Assembly (NCBI GenBank): GCA_002436105.1
Contig: DIXU01000012.1
Span: 101,773 to 165,772 of the forward strand
From: Candidatus Aminicenantes bacterium UBA6072
GTDB lineage: Bacteria > Acidobacteriota > Aminicenantia > UBA2199
Length of the DNA stretch: 64,000 bases
Direction: 5' to 3'
The translations under genes were made by a program, and so were the position numbers. Position 1 is the stretch's first letter. Every line of letters starts with the position of its first letter. The notes beneath the pieces were generated by a model. That model was not told the origin of the DNA. It searched no databases and worked only from the letters and a program-made list of their open reading frames with translations. Shown in pieces: positions 8,482 through 17,414 of this stretch.

Positions 8482-8534
8482 GGCAGGGGGAACTTGCCGT
8501 TCGCGCGCATCGCGCGTGCCCCCTTCCCCCTGCC
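8482..8534 (+). other. Long GC-rich stem-loop after the CHAT gene
   Basis: An 11-bp perfect stem (GGCAGGGGGAA with TTCCCCCTGCC) encloses a second hairpin (CGCGCG-cat-CGCGCG). It lies 10 bases past the CHAT stop codon. It has no T-tract, so it may end transcription only with Rho or protect the 3' end. Confidence 0.5.
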
Positions 8535-8638
8535 GTCCGCCTTCCGGAGTTTCGGCAGGGCGGCAGATCATCCGCTTTCCCCGGTAGCGATGACCGGTTT
8601 CGTCCGGGGATCCGGGAGCCGCTGATTGCGGGCCGATA

Positions 8639-8667
8639 TTGACGGCAGCCATGAAAGAGGCTACACT
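8639..8667 (+). promoter_or_regulatory. Promoter of the aldolase-fabD operon
   Basis: TTGACG (8639-8644), 17-bp spacer, TACACT (8662-8667). The predicted start is about 8674, which coincides with an upstream in-frame ATG. The next ATG (8689) has its own AGGGA ribosome site. Confidence 0.7.
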
Positions 8668-8688
8668 TTTCGCATGCAGGGAACCGCC

Positions 8689-9456
8689 ATGATCCCCCAG
8701 TTGCAGGAGACCCGGACCTTCCAGGGCGTGGCCGCGGCCCTTGCCGCCAGGGGCTGGGCCGAGGCCAGTGGCGGCAACATGTCGTTGCGCCTTGAACCGG
8801 CCCCCGATCGGGCCGCCCCGGCGTCGGGTCCGGAGCGGATCCAGGAAGCCGCTGTCGACATGACGGATCTGATCGGCGACCTCTTCCTGGTCACCGCCAG
8901 CGGCAGCCGCATGCGCCACCTGGCCAGCGATCCTGCCGGGTGCCTGTGCCTGGTCCAGGTCCTCGACCGCCGCCGGCTGCGGCTGATCGACGGCGCGGGG
9001 CCGCTGACCAGCGAATGGCCCACCCATGCCGGGCTGCACTCGCTGTTCAAGGAGAGCCGCAGCCGGGAGCGCGCGGTCCTTCATTGCCATCCCCTGAACC
9101 TGATCGCCCTCAGCCACGTCTTTGATTCGGAAAAGGAGATGAACGACCGCCTGTTCCGCATGCACCATGAAACACGGCTTTTCATCCCGGAGATGCTCGG
9201 GCTGATCCCTTATTCCGTCACCGGCTCCATCGACCTGGCCAAGTCCAGCAGGGAGAAGCTGAAGAAGCACCGCCTGGCCCTCTGGGACAAGCACGGCGTC
9301 ATCGCAGCGGGAAGCACCATGGACGAGGCGCTGGACCGGGTGGAAATGGCGGAAAAGGCGGCGGCCCTCTACCTGCTGCTGAGGGGCGCCGGCCTGGAGC
9401 CGGACGGCTTGAGCGATGAGCAGGTCAAGGCGACATTGAGCGCAACGAAAAAATGA
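8689..9456 (+). CDS. Class II aldolase/adducin family protein, rhamnulose-1-phosphate aldolase-like
   Basis: 255 residues from the ATG at 8689, chosen for its AGGGA site; an in-frame ATG at 8674 would make a leaderless form 5 residues longer. It has the N-terminal SGGNMS motif, the zinc ligands in the LHCHPLN motif (His-x-His) and a third His in KHGVIAAG. The MLGLIPYSVTGS and TMDEALDRVEMAEKAA blocks resemble RhaD more than fuculose aldolase. Such enzymes split sugar-1-phosphates to dihydroxyacetone phosphate and an aldehyde. No rhamnose genes are nearby, so the substrate is open. The stop overlaps the next gene by 4 bases. Confidence 0.8.
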   Translation: MIPQLQETRTFQGVAAALAARGWAEASGGNMSLRLEPAPDRAAPASGPERIQEAAVDMTDLIGDLFLVTASGSRMRHLASDPAGCLCLVQVLDRRRLRLIDGAGPLTSEWPTHAGLHSLFKESRSRERAVLHCHPLNLIALSHVFDSEKEMNDRLFRMHHETRLFIPEMLGLIPYSVTGSIDLAKSSREKLKKHRLALWDKHGVIAAGSTMDEALDRVEMAEKAAALYLLLRGAGLEPDGLSDEQVKATLSATKK

Positions 9457-10484
9457 GACGGGTGCGCCTCGTTCTCATGTTCTGCCTGCTGTGCGCCGCC
9501 GCCCGGCCCGCCGGCAAGGTTCCCGACCAGGATCCTGAAGGCTCCCGAAGCGGGAAAGCGGCCATGCCGGCATATCGCCTTGAATTCGCCATCCGCGGCG
9601 GCGCCATCTCGCGGGTGCTGCTGCTTTTCCCGCTGCGGATCTTTTACGAGGCATCGGCTGCCGTCGACCTGCGGGCTTTCCGCCAGGAGGACGGCTCCAC
9701 CTGCTTTGCCTATGCCGGCCTGCCGCGCCCCGCTTATGTCCTGAGAACGCTGGGCTTCGGCGGAAAAACGCTGGCGCTGTTGGTTGTCGACGATGATGGG
9801 CGTGACGCCGGCTCAGAGGTCTTCAGCGGAGAATTGCTGGCCCGCTGGCGAAAGCAGGCTCCTGAATTCGCCGCCAAGGCCGCCAGGTTCAAGAAATTCC
9901 CCCACCGCCTGCAGGCAACGGGGCCGCAGCCCTTTTCTTTCCAGCGCGACGTTTCCGGCGCCTACCGGGAAATCGTCCAGGGATTGGAGCCGATCTACCG
10001 TTACCATCCGGCCCGGACCGGCTGCTATTTCAACGTATTTCCCATGCTGGCCCATTTGCTGAAGCTGCTCAATCAGCGCTTCATGCCGGGCCCGGCCTAC
10101 CCGGGGCCACCCGCCGCGCTGCCCGCCGAATGGAGCGGGGAGGAACTCGATCTCTCCGCCGACCTGGACCGCCTGGCCGGCCTGATGGAAAAGATCGTCA
10201 GGGCGCATGTAACGGTGGAACAGAGGCATCCGTTCCGCCTGCGTTTTCACGCCGCCGCCGTGGGTGATGACGAAGTGGAGATCTGCGGCGAGGCCTTCCC
10301 CGAAGTCCCGATCTGGAAAGGATTCATGATCCGGGAAGTGTTCCGCCGGCTGCGCCTGCGACGCTCTGACGGCGTGCTGTTGTCCGACGAGATATGGCTG
10401 GGATTGCGCAGCAAGAACGGCCAGGGCGGTTTCGGCCGCCTGCGGCTGGAACGGATCGTACCCAAGGAGGATTCCCATGAATGA
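9453..10484 (+). CDS. Secreted protein of unknown function
   Basis: 343 residues with a short signal peptide (VRLVLMFCLLCAAARPA). I do not recognise the family. The mature part is predicted beta-rich: an N-terminal section about an RLEFAIRGG strand, a middle section that includes a Tyr/Pro-rich loop (YRYHPARTGCYFN), and a C-terminal half with many basic residues (FRRLRLRRSDG). There are no membrane segments after the signal. It overlaps the aldolase gene by 4 bases and fabD by 8 bases, so the three are translated as a unit. A periplasmic lipid- or envelope-related role is possible but only suggested by fabD. Confidence 0.7.
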   Translation: MRRVRLVLMFCLLCAAARPAGKVPDQDPEGSRSGKAAMPAYRLEFAIRGGAISRVLLLFPLRIFYEASAAVDLRAFRQEDGSTCFAYAGLPRPAYVLRTLGFGGKTLALLVVDDDGRDAGSEVFSGELLARWRKQAPEFAAKAARFKKFPHRLQATGPQPFSFQRDVSGAYREIVQGLEPIYRYHPARTGCYFNVFPMLAHLLKLLNQRFMPGPAYPGPPAALPAEWSGEELDLSADLDRLAGLMEKIVRAHVTVEQRHPFRLRFHAAAVGDDEVEICGEAFPEVPIWKGFMIREVFRRLRLRRSDGVLLSDEIWLGLRSKNGQGGFGRLRLERIVPKEDSHE

Positions 10485-11427
10485 GCGTGTTTTCCTGTTC
10501 CCCGGCCAGGGCTCGCAGGCCGTGGGCATGGGGCTGGACCTGTTCGAGAAAAGCGAGTTCGCCAACAAGACGTTCCGTCGGGCCGACGAGGTCCTGGGGT
10601 ATCCCCTGTCGCGCATCTGCTTCCAGGGCCCCGAGGACGAGTTGAAGCTGACCTTCAACACCCAGCCGGCGCTGCTGACCGTTTCCTACATCCTGTATGC
10701 CCTGTGGGAAAAGGAGCCCCTGCTGGCCGCCGGTCACAGCCTGGGAGAGTATTCGGCCCTGCTGTGCGCCGGGGTGTTCCGCTTCGAGGACGCGCTGGCA
10801 TTGGTGCACAAGCGCGGCCGGTACATGCAGGAAGCGGTCCCGGTCGGCAAGGGGGCCATGGCCGCCCTGATCGGAGCCGCCATCGATGATATCCGCGCGG
10901 TGATCGAGGCCGTGAATTCCGAGCTGGCAGCGCCGCCTCCCGAGCCCGGCGCGGTGAGGCCCGTGGTCAACATCGCCAACTGGAACAGCGCCGGCCAGGT
11001 GGTGATATCGGGAGAGAAGTCGGCGGTGGAGGAGGCGGTGCGCCGTCTCGGGGTCAAGTCGGTCTTCCTGCCGGTATCCGCCCCCTTTCACTCGGAATTG
11101 ATGCTTCCGGCCGAGGAAAGGCTGGCGGCGGACCTCGACCTTGTGGAGTTCGCCGATCCCCGCTTCCCGGTGATCAACAACTGGCAGGTGCGCAGGGTCA
11201 CCAGCGCCGCCGAAGCGCGCGAAGGGTTGAAGCGGCAGGTATCGCGCCCGGTGCGCTGGCACGAAACGATGGAGGCCATGCTCGGCGACCCTGCCGCCGA
11301 GCGTTTTGCGGAGATCGGCAGCGGCAAGGTTCTCGCCGGCCTGCTGAAGCGCGCCGCCCGCGACAGGAACCGCCAGGTCGAGATCGTAAATATCGAGAAT
11401 CTGGCCGACATCGAAAAAAACCGCTGA
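10477..11427 (+). CDS. fabD: Malonyl-CoA:ACP transacylase
   Basis: 316 residues, normal for FabD. It loads malonate from CoA onto ACP. It shows the N-terminal FLFPGQGSQAVGMG block, the nucleophile elbow GHSLGEYSALL with Ser88, and the catalytic His in APFHSELM. It is separated from the main fab cluster (856-4929) and is the third gene of an operon with an aldolase and a secreted unknown. The ATG is preceded by AAGGAGG inside the end of the upstream gene. Confidence 0.95.
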   Translation: MNERVFLFPGQGSQAVGMGLDLFEKSEFANKTFRRADEVLGYPLSRICFQGPEDELKLTFNTQPALLTVSYILYALWEKEPLLAAGHSLGEYSALLCAGVFRFEDALALVHKRGRYMQEAVPVGKGAMAALIGAAIDDIRAVIEAVNSELAAPPPEPGAVRPVVNIANWNSAGQVVISGEKSAVEEAVRRLGVKSVFLPVSAPFHSELMLPAEERLAADLDLVEFADPRFPVINNWQVRRVTSAAEAREGLKRQVSRPVRWHETMEAMLGDPAAERFAEIGSGKVLAGLLKRAARDRNRQVEIVNIENLADIEKNR

Positions 11428-11482
11428 TCTTTCCCGCCTGCCCTATGGGAGAACAGAAAAAGGGATAAAACCGTCCCGATCG

Positions 11483-11498
11483 ATCCATTCGAATGGAT
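11483..11498. other. 16-bp perfect palindrome upstream of the pil operon
   Basis: ATCCATTCGAATGGAT reads the same on both strands. It lies about 140 bases upstream of the pilM promoter in an AT-rich intergenic region (11428-11690) that also holds a 7-bp stem hairpin at 11543-11569. It could be an operator for a dimeric regulator. There is no direct evidence. Confidence 0.35.
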
Positions 11499-11624
11499 TC
11501 CAAAATAATCAAATATATGGGCAATCTGCAACGGAAAAACTCCATAAGCAAGGTCTGTTTTGGCTTATGAGGGTGTCTGCATTTCCATATCGCCGATAAA
11601 TCTATAAAAAAAACAATTAATGAC

Positions 11625-11653
11625 TTGACATTTATTTTTCCTTATGTTAAGAA
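11625..11653 (+). promoter_or_regulatory. Promoter of the pilMNOPQ operon
   Basis: TTGACA (11625-11630), 17-bp spacer, TAAGAA (11648-11653). The predicted start is near 11660, some 30 bases before pilM. Confidence 0.7.
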
Positions 11654-11690
11654 TTTTGCAGTATGAAAATCACATACCGTGGAGAGTGCC

Positions 11691-12773
11691 ATGGCTTTTG
11701 TCAGTTTTAAAAAATCCAAACCCATCGTCGGTCTCGACATAGGCTCATTCTCCCTGAAGCTGGTGGAGCTGAAGCCTAAAAAGAAAGGGTCGGAAATGCG
11801 CTATGAGCTGGTCTCCATCGGCTACGAGCCCGTGCCTTACCAGTCGATCGTGGAGGGAAGCATCATGGACTCGACGGCGGTGGCCGAGGCCATCCAGCAT
11901 GTTTTTTATGACAGCAAGGCCAAAACCAACCGCATCGCTTTCTCCGTCTCGGGCAGTTCGGTCATCGTCAAGCGCATCGAGGTCCAGCGCCTGAACCCCG
12001 ACGAAATGCACGAGCACATCCTCTGGGAGGCCCGGCCGCACATCCCGTTCACTCCCGACGAGGTCAACATCGACTACGAGGTCATCGAATCGCCCGATTC
12101 CCCCCCTGATCGCGTGGGGGTCGTCCTTTCCGCCGTGCGCAAGGAGAAGCTGAACGATTACCTCAACGTCATCACCAGCGCCAGCAAGGCCGCCGACATC
12201 GTCGACCTGGATTCCTTCGCCGCGCTGAACAGCGTCCTGCTCAACTACGAGCTGTACCGCGACAAGGTCCTGGCCATCATCAATATCGGCGCCTCGATCT
12301 CCAATGTGGTCATTTCCAAGGCCGGCCACCCCGTGTTCGTCCGCGACATCGCCTTCGGCGGCAACCAGTTCACCGACCTGCTGCAAAAAGAACTGAATCT
12401 CAAGTACGAGAAGGCCGAGGCGGTCAAGAAGGGGCGCCCGGTGGAGGGCATCTCCACCGCCGCCGTCAAGCCGATCATCAACATCGTTCTCAACGACCTG
12501 CGCAACGAGATCAAGAAGACCTTCGAGTTCTACCGTTCCAACACCACCGAGGGGCGGATCGACAACATCCTGCTCAGCGGCGGCAGCGCCAACCTGGAGG
12601 CGATCACCGATTTCTTCTCCCAGGAGTTCGATATCCCGGTCGAGGTGGTCAATCCGTTCAACAACATCGATGTCAATTATAAGAAATTTGATCTGAACTT
12701 CATCAAAGACATGGCCCCGGTGTACACCGTCGCCGTCGGACTGGCGCTGCGGGCCGTGGGGGATGCGAAATGA
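11691..12773 (+). CDS. pilM: Type IV pilus assembly ATPase-fold protein PilM
   Basis: 360 residues from the ATG at 11691, which has GGAG 6 bases upstream. It is an actin-like cytoplasmic protein of the pilus alignment complex that binds the PilN N-terminus. It has the nucleotide-binding motif VGLDIGSFSLKLVEL at the start, the typical ILWEARPHIPF segment, the second phosphate loop region INIGASISNVVISK and a C-terminal LLSGGSANL motif. It overlaps pilN by 4 bases. Confidence 0.95.
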   Translation: MAFVSFKKSKPIVGLDIGSFSLKLVELKPKKKGSEMRYELVSIGYEPVPYQSIVEGSIMDSTAVAEAIQHVFYDSKAKTNRIAFSVSGSSVIVKRIEVQRLNPDEMHEHILWEARPHIPFTPDEVNIDYEVIESPDSPPDRVGVVLSAVRKEKLNDYLNVITSASKAADIVDLDSFAALNSVLLNYELYRDKVLAIINIGASISNVVISKAGHPVFVRDIAFGGNQFTDLLQKELNLKYEKAEAVKKGRPVEGISTAAVKPIINIVLNDLRNEIKKTFEFYRSNTTEGRIDNILLSGGSANLEAITDFFSQEFDIPVEVVNPFNNIDVNYKKFDLNFIKDMAPVYTVAVGLALRAVGDAK

Positions 12774-13372
12774 TCAAGATCAACCTTTTACGACCGGAGA
12801 AGAAGGATGTCGCCGCCGGAGGGGGGACGACCGTCAGCTTCGCCGAGGAGGCCAGGCCGAGCCGGCTGAGCATCCCGGCCCTGGTCGGGGCCATCGCCCT
12901 CACCGTGGTCGGCATCGGGTTGATGTACTTCCTGCAGGCGGGCGAGCTGTCCAGCCAGCAGAAGCTGCTCGAGGAGCGGACGCTGCGCAAGGCCGAGCTG
13001 GAAAAGGTCCTGAAGGAGCTGGAGCAGATCGAGAAGACCAAAAAGGAGCTGGACAGCAAGATCAAGATCATCAGTGACCTGAAGCTGAAGCAGAAGGACG
13101 CGGTCCTGATGATGGACAAGATCTCGCGCTCCCTGCCCGAGTGGGTCTGGCTGACCGACCTCACCTATCGCGGCGGGGCGGTGGCCATCAGCGGCAAGGC
13201 CCTGTCCAACAACCTGATCGCCGACCTGATCAACAACCTGCAGAACTCGAGTTTCTTCGCCAATGTCCAGATCACCTCGAGTTCCCGCAAGCGGGAGGCC
13301 GGCATCGACATCTTCGAGTTCCGCATCAACTGCGTGTTCGTGCCCCGGCCCGAAGCCAAGAAGGCGGTGTAA
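12770..13372 (+). CDS. pilN: Type IV pilus inner-membrane protein PilN
   Basis: 200 residues. The N-terminus IKINLLRPEKK is the conserved PilM-binding motif. One membrane segment lies near 40-62 (IPALVGAIALTVVGIGLMYF). A long coiled coil follows (about 65-105, rich in KELE/KTKKEL), then a C-terminal alpha/beta PilN/PilO fold. It links cytoplasmic PilM to periplasmic PilO/PilP. Confidence 0.93.
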   Translation: MIKINLLRPEKKDVAAGGGTTVSFAEEARPSRLSIPALVGAIALTVVGIGLMYFLQAGELSSQQKLLEERTLRKAELEKVLKELEQIEKTKKELDSKIKIISDLKLKQKDAVLMMDKISRSLPEWVWLTDLTYRGGAVAISGKALSNNLIADLINNLQNSSFFANVQITSSSRKREAGIDIFEFRINCVFVPRPEAKKAV

Positions 13373-13374
13373 GC

Positions 13375-14007
13375 ATGGATATTCAAAATTTACCCTGGTA
13401 CGGGCAGCTGCTGGTTTTTCTGGTGATCGGCGCGGCCCTGTTCGGCATTTTCTACTTCATCCATTACTCGCCGACCCAGGACGAGATCAGTTCCATCGTC
13501 CAGCGCAGCGAGAAGCTCCAGGAAGAGATCCGCAAGGCGGAAAAAAGCGAGGCCAAGCTGGAAAAGTTGAAGGAGGAGAAGGCGGCCAACGAGAAGATCC
13601 TGGAGGAGCTGAAGGGCATCCTGCCCGAGAAGATGGAGTTCGCCCAGCACCTGCGCAAGATCCAGGCCATCGCCTCCAATGCCCGCTTGCGCACGTCCAC
13701 CTTCAATTTCAGCAAGGAAACACCGCGCGAATACTACTTCGAGAGGCCGATCGCCATCAGCCTGGAGGGCAACTTCCACAACCTGGGCATCTTCTTCGAC
13801 CAGGTGTCGCGGCTGAAGAAGATCTTCACCATCGACGGGCTGCGCATCTCGCCGCTGAAGAGCCTGAGCTACGACTACACGATCCAGGCCAATTTCAACG
13901 CCACCACCTATATTTATCGCGAAGGCACCCCGGCGAGGAAACCCGCCGCCAAACGCGCCGCCCCCCGCAGGACCTCCGAGCCTGAGGGGGACTTGGGAGG
14001 GATTTAA
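13375..14007 (+). CDS. pilO: Type IV pilus inner-membrane protein PilO
   Basis: 210 residues starting at the ATG at 13375, 2 bases after the pilN stop. One N-terminal membrane segment (LLVFLVIGAALFGIFYFIH), a coiled coil at about 40-85 (KLQEEIRKAEKSEAKLEKL) and the C-terminal ferredoxin-like domain with GNFHNLGIFFDQVSRL are all typical of PilO. It heterodimerises with PilN and forms the periplasmic alignment complex. Confidence 0.93.
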   Translation: MDIQNLPWYGQLLVFLVIGAALFGIFYFIHYSPTQDEISSIVQRSEKLQEEIRKAEKSEAKLEKLKEEKAANEKILEELKGILPEKMEFAQHLRKIQAIASNARLRTSTFNFSKETPREYYFERPIAISLEGNFHNLGIFFDQVSRLKKIFTIDGLRISPLKSLSYDYTIQANFNATTYIYREGTPARKPAAKRAAPRRTSEPEGDLGGI

Positions 14008-14493
14008 ATGAAAATCCTCATGGCATTGCTTTTGTTGTTCCCCCTGTTCCTGCAGGCACAGGAGGTCCCGCTGGATGTCCCGGCGGCGGAAGGGGAGGAT
14101 GAGGCCGAGATGGTCAGCATCCAGCCCGGCGAGTTCGTCTACAACCCGGAAGGCCGCCGCGATCCGTTCTGGAACCTGCTGCAGGGCAAGAGCGTCAAGG
14201 AGAACCGCGAGGCCATCGAGGGCATCGCCGGGCTGATGATCGACGAGCTGGAACTCGAGGGCATCGTCTTCGCCCAGGGAGAGTTCAAGGCGCTGCTCAA
14301 GGGGCCGGATACCCGACCCTACGTGGTGGGCATCGGCGACAAGGTCTATGACGGCGAGGTCGTGGCCATGGACCGGAATTCCGTCAGCTTCAAGAAGAGC
14401 CTCACCGTGGCCCTGGCCGGACAAAGAGACCGCGTTATCATAAAGACCTTAAATCCTGAAGAGGAGGAGATGAATGAGAAAAGCGACAACTAG
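14008..14493 (+). CDS. pilP: Type IV pilus assembly protein PilP
   Basis: 161 residues. The start codon follows the pilO stop with no gap. It has a signal peptide (MKILMALLLLFPLFLQAQ) but no clear lipobox Cys, unlike many PilP proteins. Conserved blocks are GRRDPFW and the beta-domain IDELELEGIVFAQGEFKAL ending in IGDKVYDGEVVAMDRN. PilP connects PilN/PilO to the PilQ secretin. It overlaps pilQ by 20 bases. Confidence 0.9.
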   Translation: MKILMALLLLFPLFLQAQEVPLDVPAAEGEDEAEMVSIQPGEFVYNPEGRRDPFWNLLQGKSVKENREAIEGIAGLMIDELELEGIVFAQGEFKALLKGPDTRPYVVGIGDKVYDGEVVAMDRNSVSFKKSLTVALAGQRDRVIIKTLNPEEEEMNEKSDN

Positions 14494-16774
14494 GATTTTG
14501 TTGATACTTTTCTTTCTGTCCGTCGGCCTGGGACTCGACGCCAAGGTGACCATCAGCAAGATCGAGTACTTCCCGGGCGAGGATTTCGTGCAGCTGCACA
14601 TGCAGACCGACAAGATCCTCCCCATTCCCGACATCTTCTACCCGGAGAAGGATAACCTGAAGCGCCTGGTCATGCGCATCCAGGACGCCGATTTCCAGGT
14701 CGACGACACGTCCCTCGCCTTTGACTCCCCGGTGATCCAGGCCTTGAACGTGCAGCCGGGCGCCGGTTATTCCGACGTCGAGATCCTGCTCAAGGGCGAG
14801 GCCAACTACCGCGTCTTCACCAACCAGACCGGGCTCTACATCGAATTCCCCGTGCTGAAGGGCCTGGCCGCCGCCGGCGTGCCGCAGCCCCCCCTCCTGA
14901 CGCCGGTCGCCGAAAAAGCGGCGCCCCCGCCTGCTTCCAGGGCCGACAACGGCCGGGTCAGCCTGCACGACGTGCGGGTGGCCGCCCAGGAGCCGGGGCG
15001 CATCCGCTTCGAGCTGGCGCTGTCCCGCGAGACGGAATACCGCGTCATCCCCATCGAGCAGCATCCGGTGCGCCTGGCCATCGACCTGAAGAACGCCCAG
15101 TCGCGGAAGATGAGCAAGGCCGTGAACCTGAAGAACGTCAAGAGCATCCGCGGCGGTAACAACTCCAGCGACATCTACCGCGTCGTCTTCGACCTCGACT
15201 ACCTGAAGCACTTCGCCGTGCAGGCCAAGGGCAATCTGCTGCAGGTGGAGTTCTTCGATGATCCCCAGGCCGCGGCCAAGGCGCCCGAGCTGGCCCTGTC
15301 AGCGGCGGCCGCGCCCGAGCAGCCGGCTCCCGTGCCGCCTGCCCCCGTTCAGGCCGTCATGAAGGATGAGCCCGCCGCGCCGCCGAGCGAGGGCAAGGTG
15401 CTGCTGGCCCCGTCCCGCGAGTTCTTCGGCCCGGAAAAATCCAGGGCCGGGGAAGAGACGGCCCAGGCCGTCGCGCCGCCCCAGGAAGAAGCGCCCGTCG
15501 ATCTGAACTTCCGCAAGCAGACCGTGGACGAAGGCCGGCCGCAGTATTCCGGCGAACCCTACGATTTTTCCTTCAAGAATGCCGATATCAGCAATATCCT
15601 GAAGTTCATCGCCAAGGTCTCGGGGCTGAACATGGTCATCAATCCCAATGTCACCGGCAAATTCACCTGCGAACTGGTGCAGGTGCCCTGGGACCAGGCC
15701 CTGGAGATCATGCTCAAGGTCAACGGCCTGGACATGATCCAGGAGGGGAACATCCTGCGCATCGGCAAGGTCGAGGACCTGGCCCTCGAGGCCAAGCGCC
15801 GCCAGGAATTGCGCGAGGCGCGCGAGCAGGAGGGCAACCTCGAGGTCTCCACCCGCACCCTCAGCTTCGCCAAGGTCAAGGACATCCAGGCCATCCTGAA
15901 GAAGCAGATGAGCCCCCGCGGCGAGCTGGTCACCGACGAGCGCACGAACACCCTGATCATTTCCGAGGTGCCCGAGCGCATCAAGGTCATCGACGGCCTG
16001 ATCGACACCCTGGACGCGGCCAATCCCCAGGTGCAGATCGAGGCGCGCATCGTCGAGACTTCCAGCGAGTCGCTGAGCACCTTCGGCATCCAGTGGGGGA
16101 TGAACGCCGTCGCCAACTCCTCCTACGGCAACCAGACCAACCTGGTCTTCCCCAACTCCGTCCAGGTCAACGGCGTCCCGGAAACCAAGACCAACCCCGC
16201 CGGCTACGTGGTCAACGTGCCGACGGCGGACAGCGTGGTGTTCCCCAAGATCAGCCTGGGCAACATCGCCGGCACCTTCAACCTCGACGTGGCCCTGAGC
16301 GCCCTGACATCGAAGGGCAAGGCGCGCATCATCTCCTCGCCGCGGGCCACCACCCAGAACAACATGCCGGCCGAGATCACCCAGGGCGAGCGCATCCCCA
16401 TCCAGACCAACCAGAACAACACCATCACCACCCAGTACATCAACGCCGCGCTGGAGCTGAAGATCACCCCGCAGATCACGGCGCGGGGCTCGGTGATCAT
16501 GCAGGTGGACATCAAGAACGACATCGCCGACTTCTCCAAGCCGGTCAACGGCATGCCCACCATCAAGACCGAGACGGCCAAGACCTCGGTCATGGTCAGC
16601 GACGGCGGCACCATCGTGCTGGGCGGACTGTACAAGATCAACGAGGACAGCAGCAACACCGGCGTGCCGATCCTGAGCAAGATCCCGCTGATCGGCTCGC
16701 TGTTCAAGAATTCGCGGAAATACGGCAAGACGCAGGAGCTGATGATCTTCATCACTCCGCGCATCATCAAGTAG
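14474..16774 (+). CDS. pilQ: Type IV pilus secretin PilQ
   Basis: 766 residues. It forms the outer-membrane channel for the pilus. Signal peptide at 1-23; two AMIN peptidoglycan-binding domains (about 24-130 and 160-265); a Pro/Ala linker; an STN/N0 domain near 355-440 (YDFSFKNADISNILKFIAK); an N1 domain near 460-520 (EVSTRTLSFAKVKDIQAIL); and the secretin barrel near 540-766 with the hallmark VPILSKIPLIGSLFK and a MIFITPRIIK end. GAGGAGGAG precedes the ATG. It implies a diderm cell. Confidence 0.96.
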   Translation: MRKATTRILLILFFLSVGLGLDAKVTISKIEYFPGEDFVQLHMQTDKILPIPDIFYPEKDNLKRLVMRIQDADFQVDDTSLAFDSPVIQALNVQPGAGYSDVEILLKGEANYRVFTNQTGLYIEFPVLKGLAAAGVPQPPLLTPVAEKAAPPPASRADNGRVSLHDVRVAAQEPGRIRFELALSRETEYRVIPIEQHPVRLAIDLKNAQSRKMSKAVNLKNVKSIRGGNNSSDIYRVVFDLDYLKHFAVQAKGNLLQVEFFDDPQAAAKAPELALSAAAAPEQPAPVPPAPVQAVMKDEPAAPPSEGKVLLAPSREFFGPEKSRAGEETAQAVAPPQEEAPVDLNFRKQTVDEGRPQYSGEPYDFSFKNADISNILKFIAKVSGLNMVINPNVTGKFTCELVQVPWDQALEIMLKVNGLDMIQEGNILRIGKVEDLALEAKRRQELREAREQEGNLEVSTRTLSFAKVKDIQAILKKQMSPRGELVTDERTNTLIISEVPERIKVIDGLIDTLDAANPQVQIEARIVETSSESLSTFGIQWGMNAVANSSYGNQTNLVFPNSVQVNGVPETKTNPAGYVVNVPTADSVVFPKISLGNIAGTFNLDVALSALTSKGKARIISSPRATTQNNMPAEITQGERIPIQTNQNNTITTQYINAALELKITPQITARGSVIMQVDIKNDIADFSKPVNGMPTIKTETAKTSVMVSDGGTIVLGGLYKINEDSSNTGVPILSKIPLIGSLFKNSRKYGKTQELMIFITPRIIK

Positions 16775-16783
16775 GAGGGCAGC

Positions 16784-17398
16784 ATGAAACTGAAATTCTT
16801 GGTCCTGATCATCGCGGCGCTGGTCCTTTCCAGCTGCGTGGCCAAGGAAGGCGATACGACCTCGGCCAGCTTCCTGGTGATCAACTCGCTGACCGGCAAC
16901 GACCTGGAGGGCAACGCGGGATCGACGACGGTCTTCTCCGACGTGGACAGCGGTGGCGGCATTGTCAATGACAATGGCGTGGCCTCGGTCAGTGCCCTGA
17001 CCTACAACCCCCTCGAGGATTCCGAGGAGCACGACATCACCTACTACATGAACGTCGTCGTCGACCAGATCGACGTGGAGTTCATGCGCACCGACGGCCG
17101 CAACGTGGAGGGGGTCGACGTTCCCTACCGCTTCACCCAGCCGATCAACATGATCGTCCCCGTCGACGAAGCGATCGATATCCCCTTCGTCCTCATCCGC
17201 CACGTGGCCAAGCTGGAAATGCCGCTGCTGGGCCTGCGCGAGGTGCCCAGCCGCGAGTTCGTCCTGCAGCTGGTGGCCAAGGTCACCCTGCACGGCAAGG
17301 ACCTGGGCGGCCACCGCGTGGCGCCGGTGAGCGGCTACGTGAGCGTCTGGTGCGCCAATTTCGCTGATCCAGAGCCCGAGCCGGAACCGACTACCTGA
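16784..17398 (+). CDS. Lipoprotein linked to the pil operon
   Basis: 204 residues with a lipoprotein signal (LIIAALVLSSC; lipobox LSSC, lipidated Cys near 17). The mature part is acidic and beta-rich, and the C-terminus ends in a Pro/Glu tail (PEPEPEPTT). I do not recognise a named family. It is 9 bases after pilQ and 16 bases before a second lipoprotein gene, so it is probably a pilus- or outer-membrane-associated factor. A secretin pilotin role is possible but unsupported by motif. Confidence 0.75.
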   Translation: MKLKFLVLIIAALVLSSCVAKEGDTTSASFLVINSLTGNDLEGNAGSTTVFSDVDSGGGIVNDNGVASVSALTYNPLEDSEEHDITYYMNVVVDQIDVEFMRTDGRNVEGVDVPYRFTQPINMIVPVDEAIDIPFVLIRHVAKLEMPLLGLREVPSREFVLQLVAKVTLHGKDLGGHRVAPVSGYVSVWCANFADPEPEPEPTT

Positions 17399-17414
17399 TC
17401 CAGGAGGCAGGAAC

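Noticed and set aside
8482..8534. Intrinsic terminator after the CHAT gene
   Set aside because: The stem is strong but there is no T-tract, so it is listed as a structure only.
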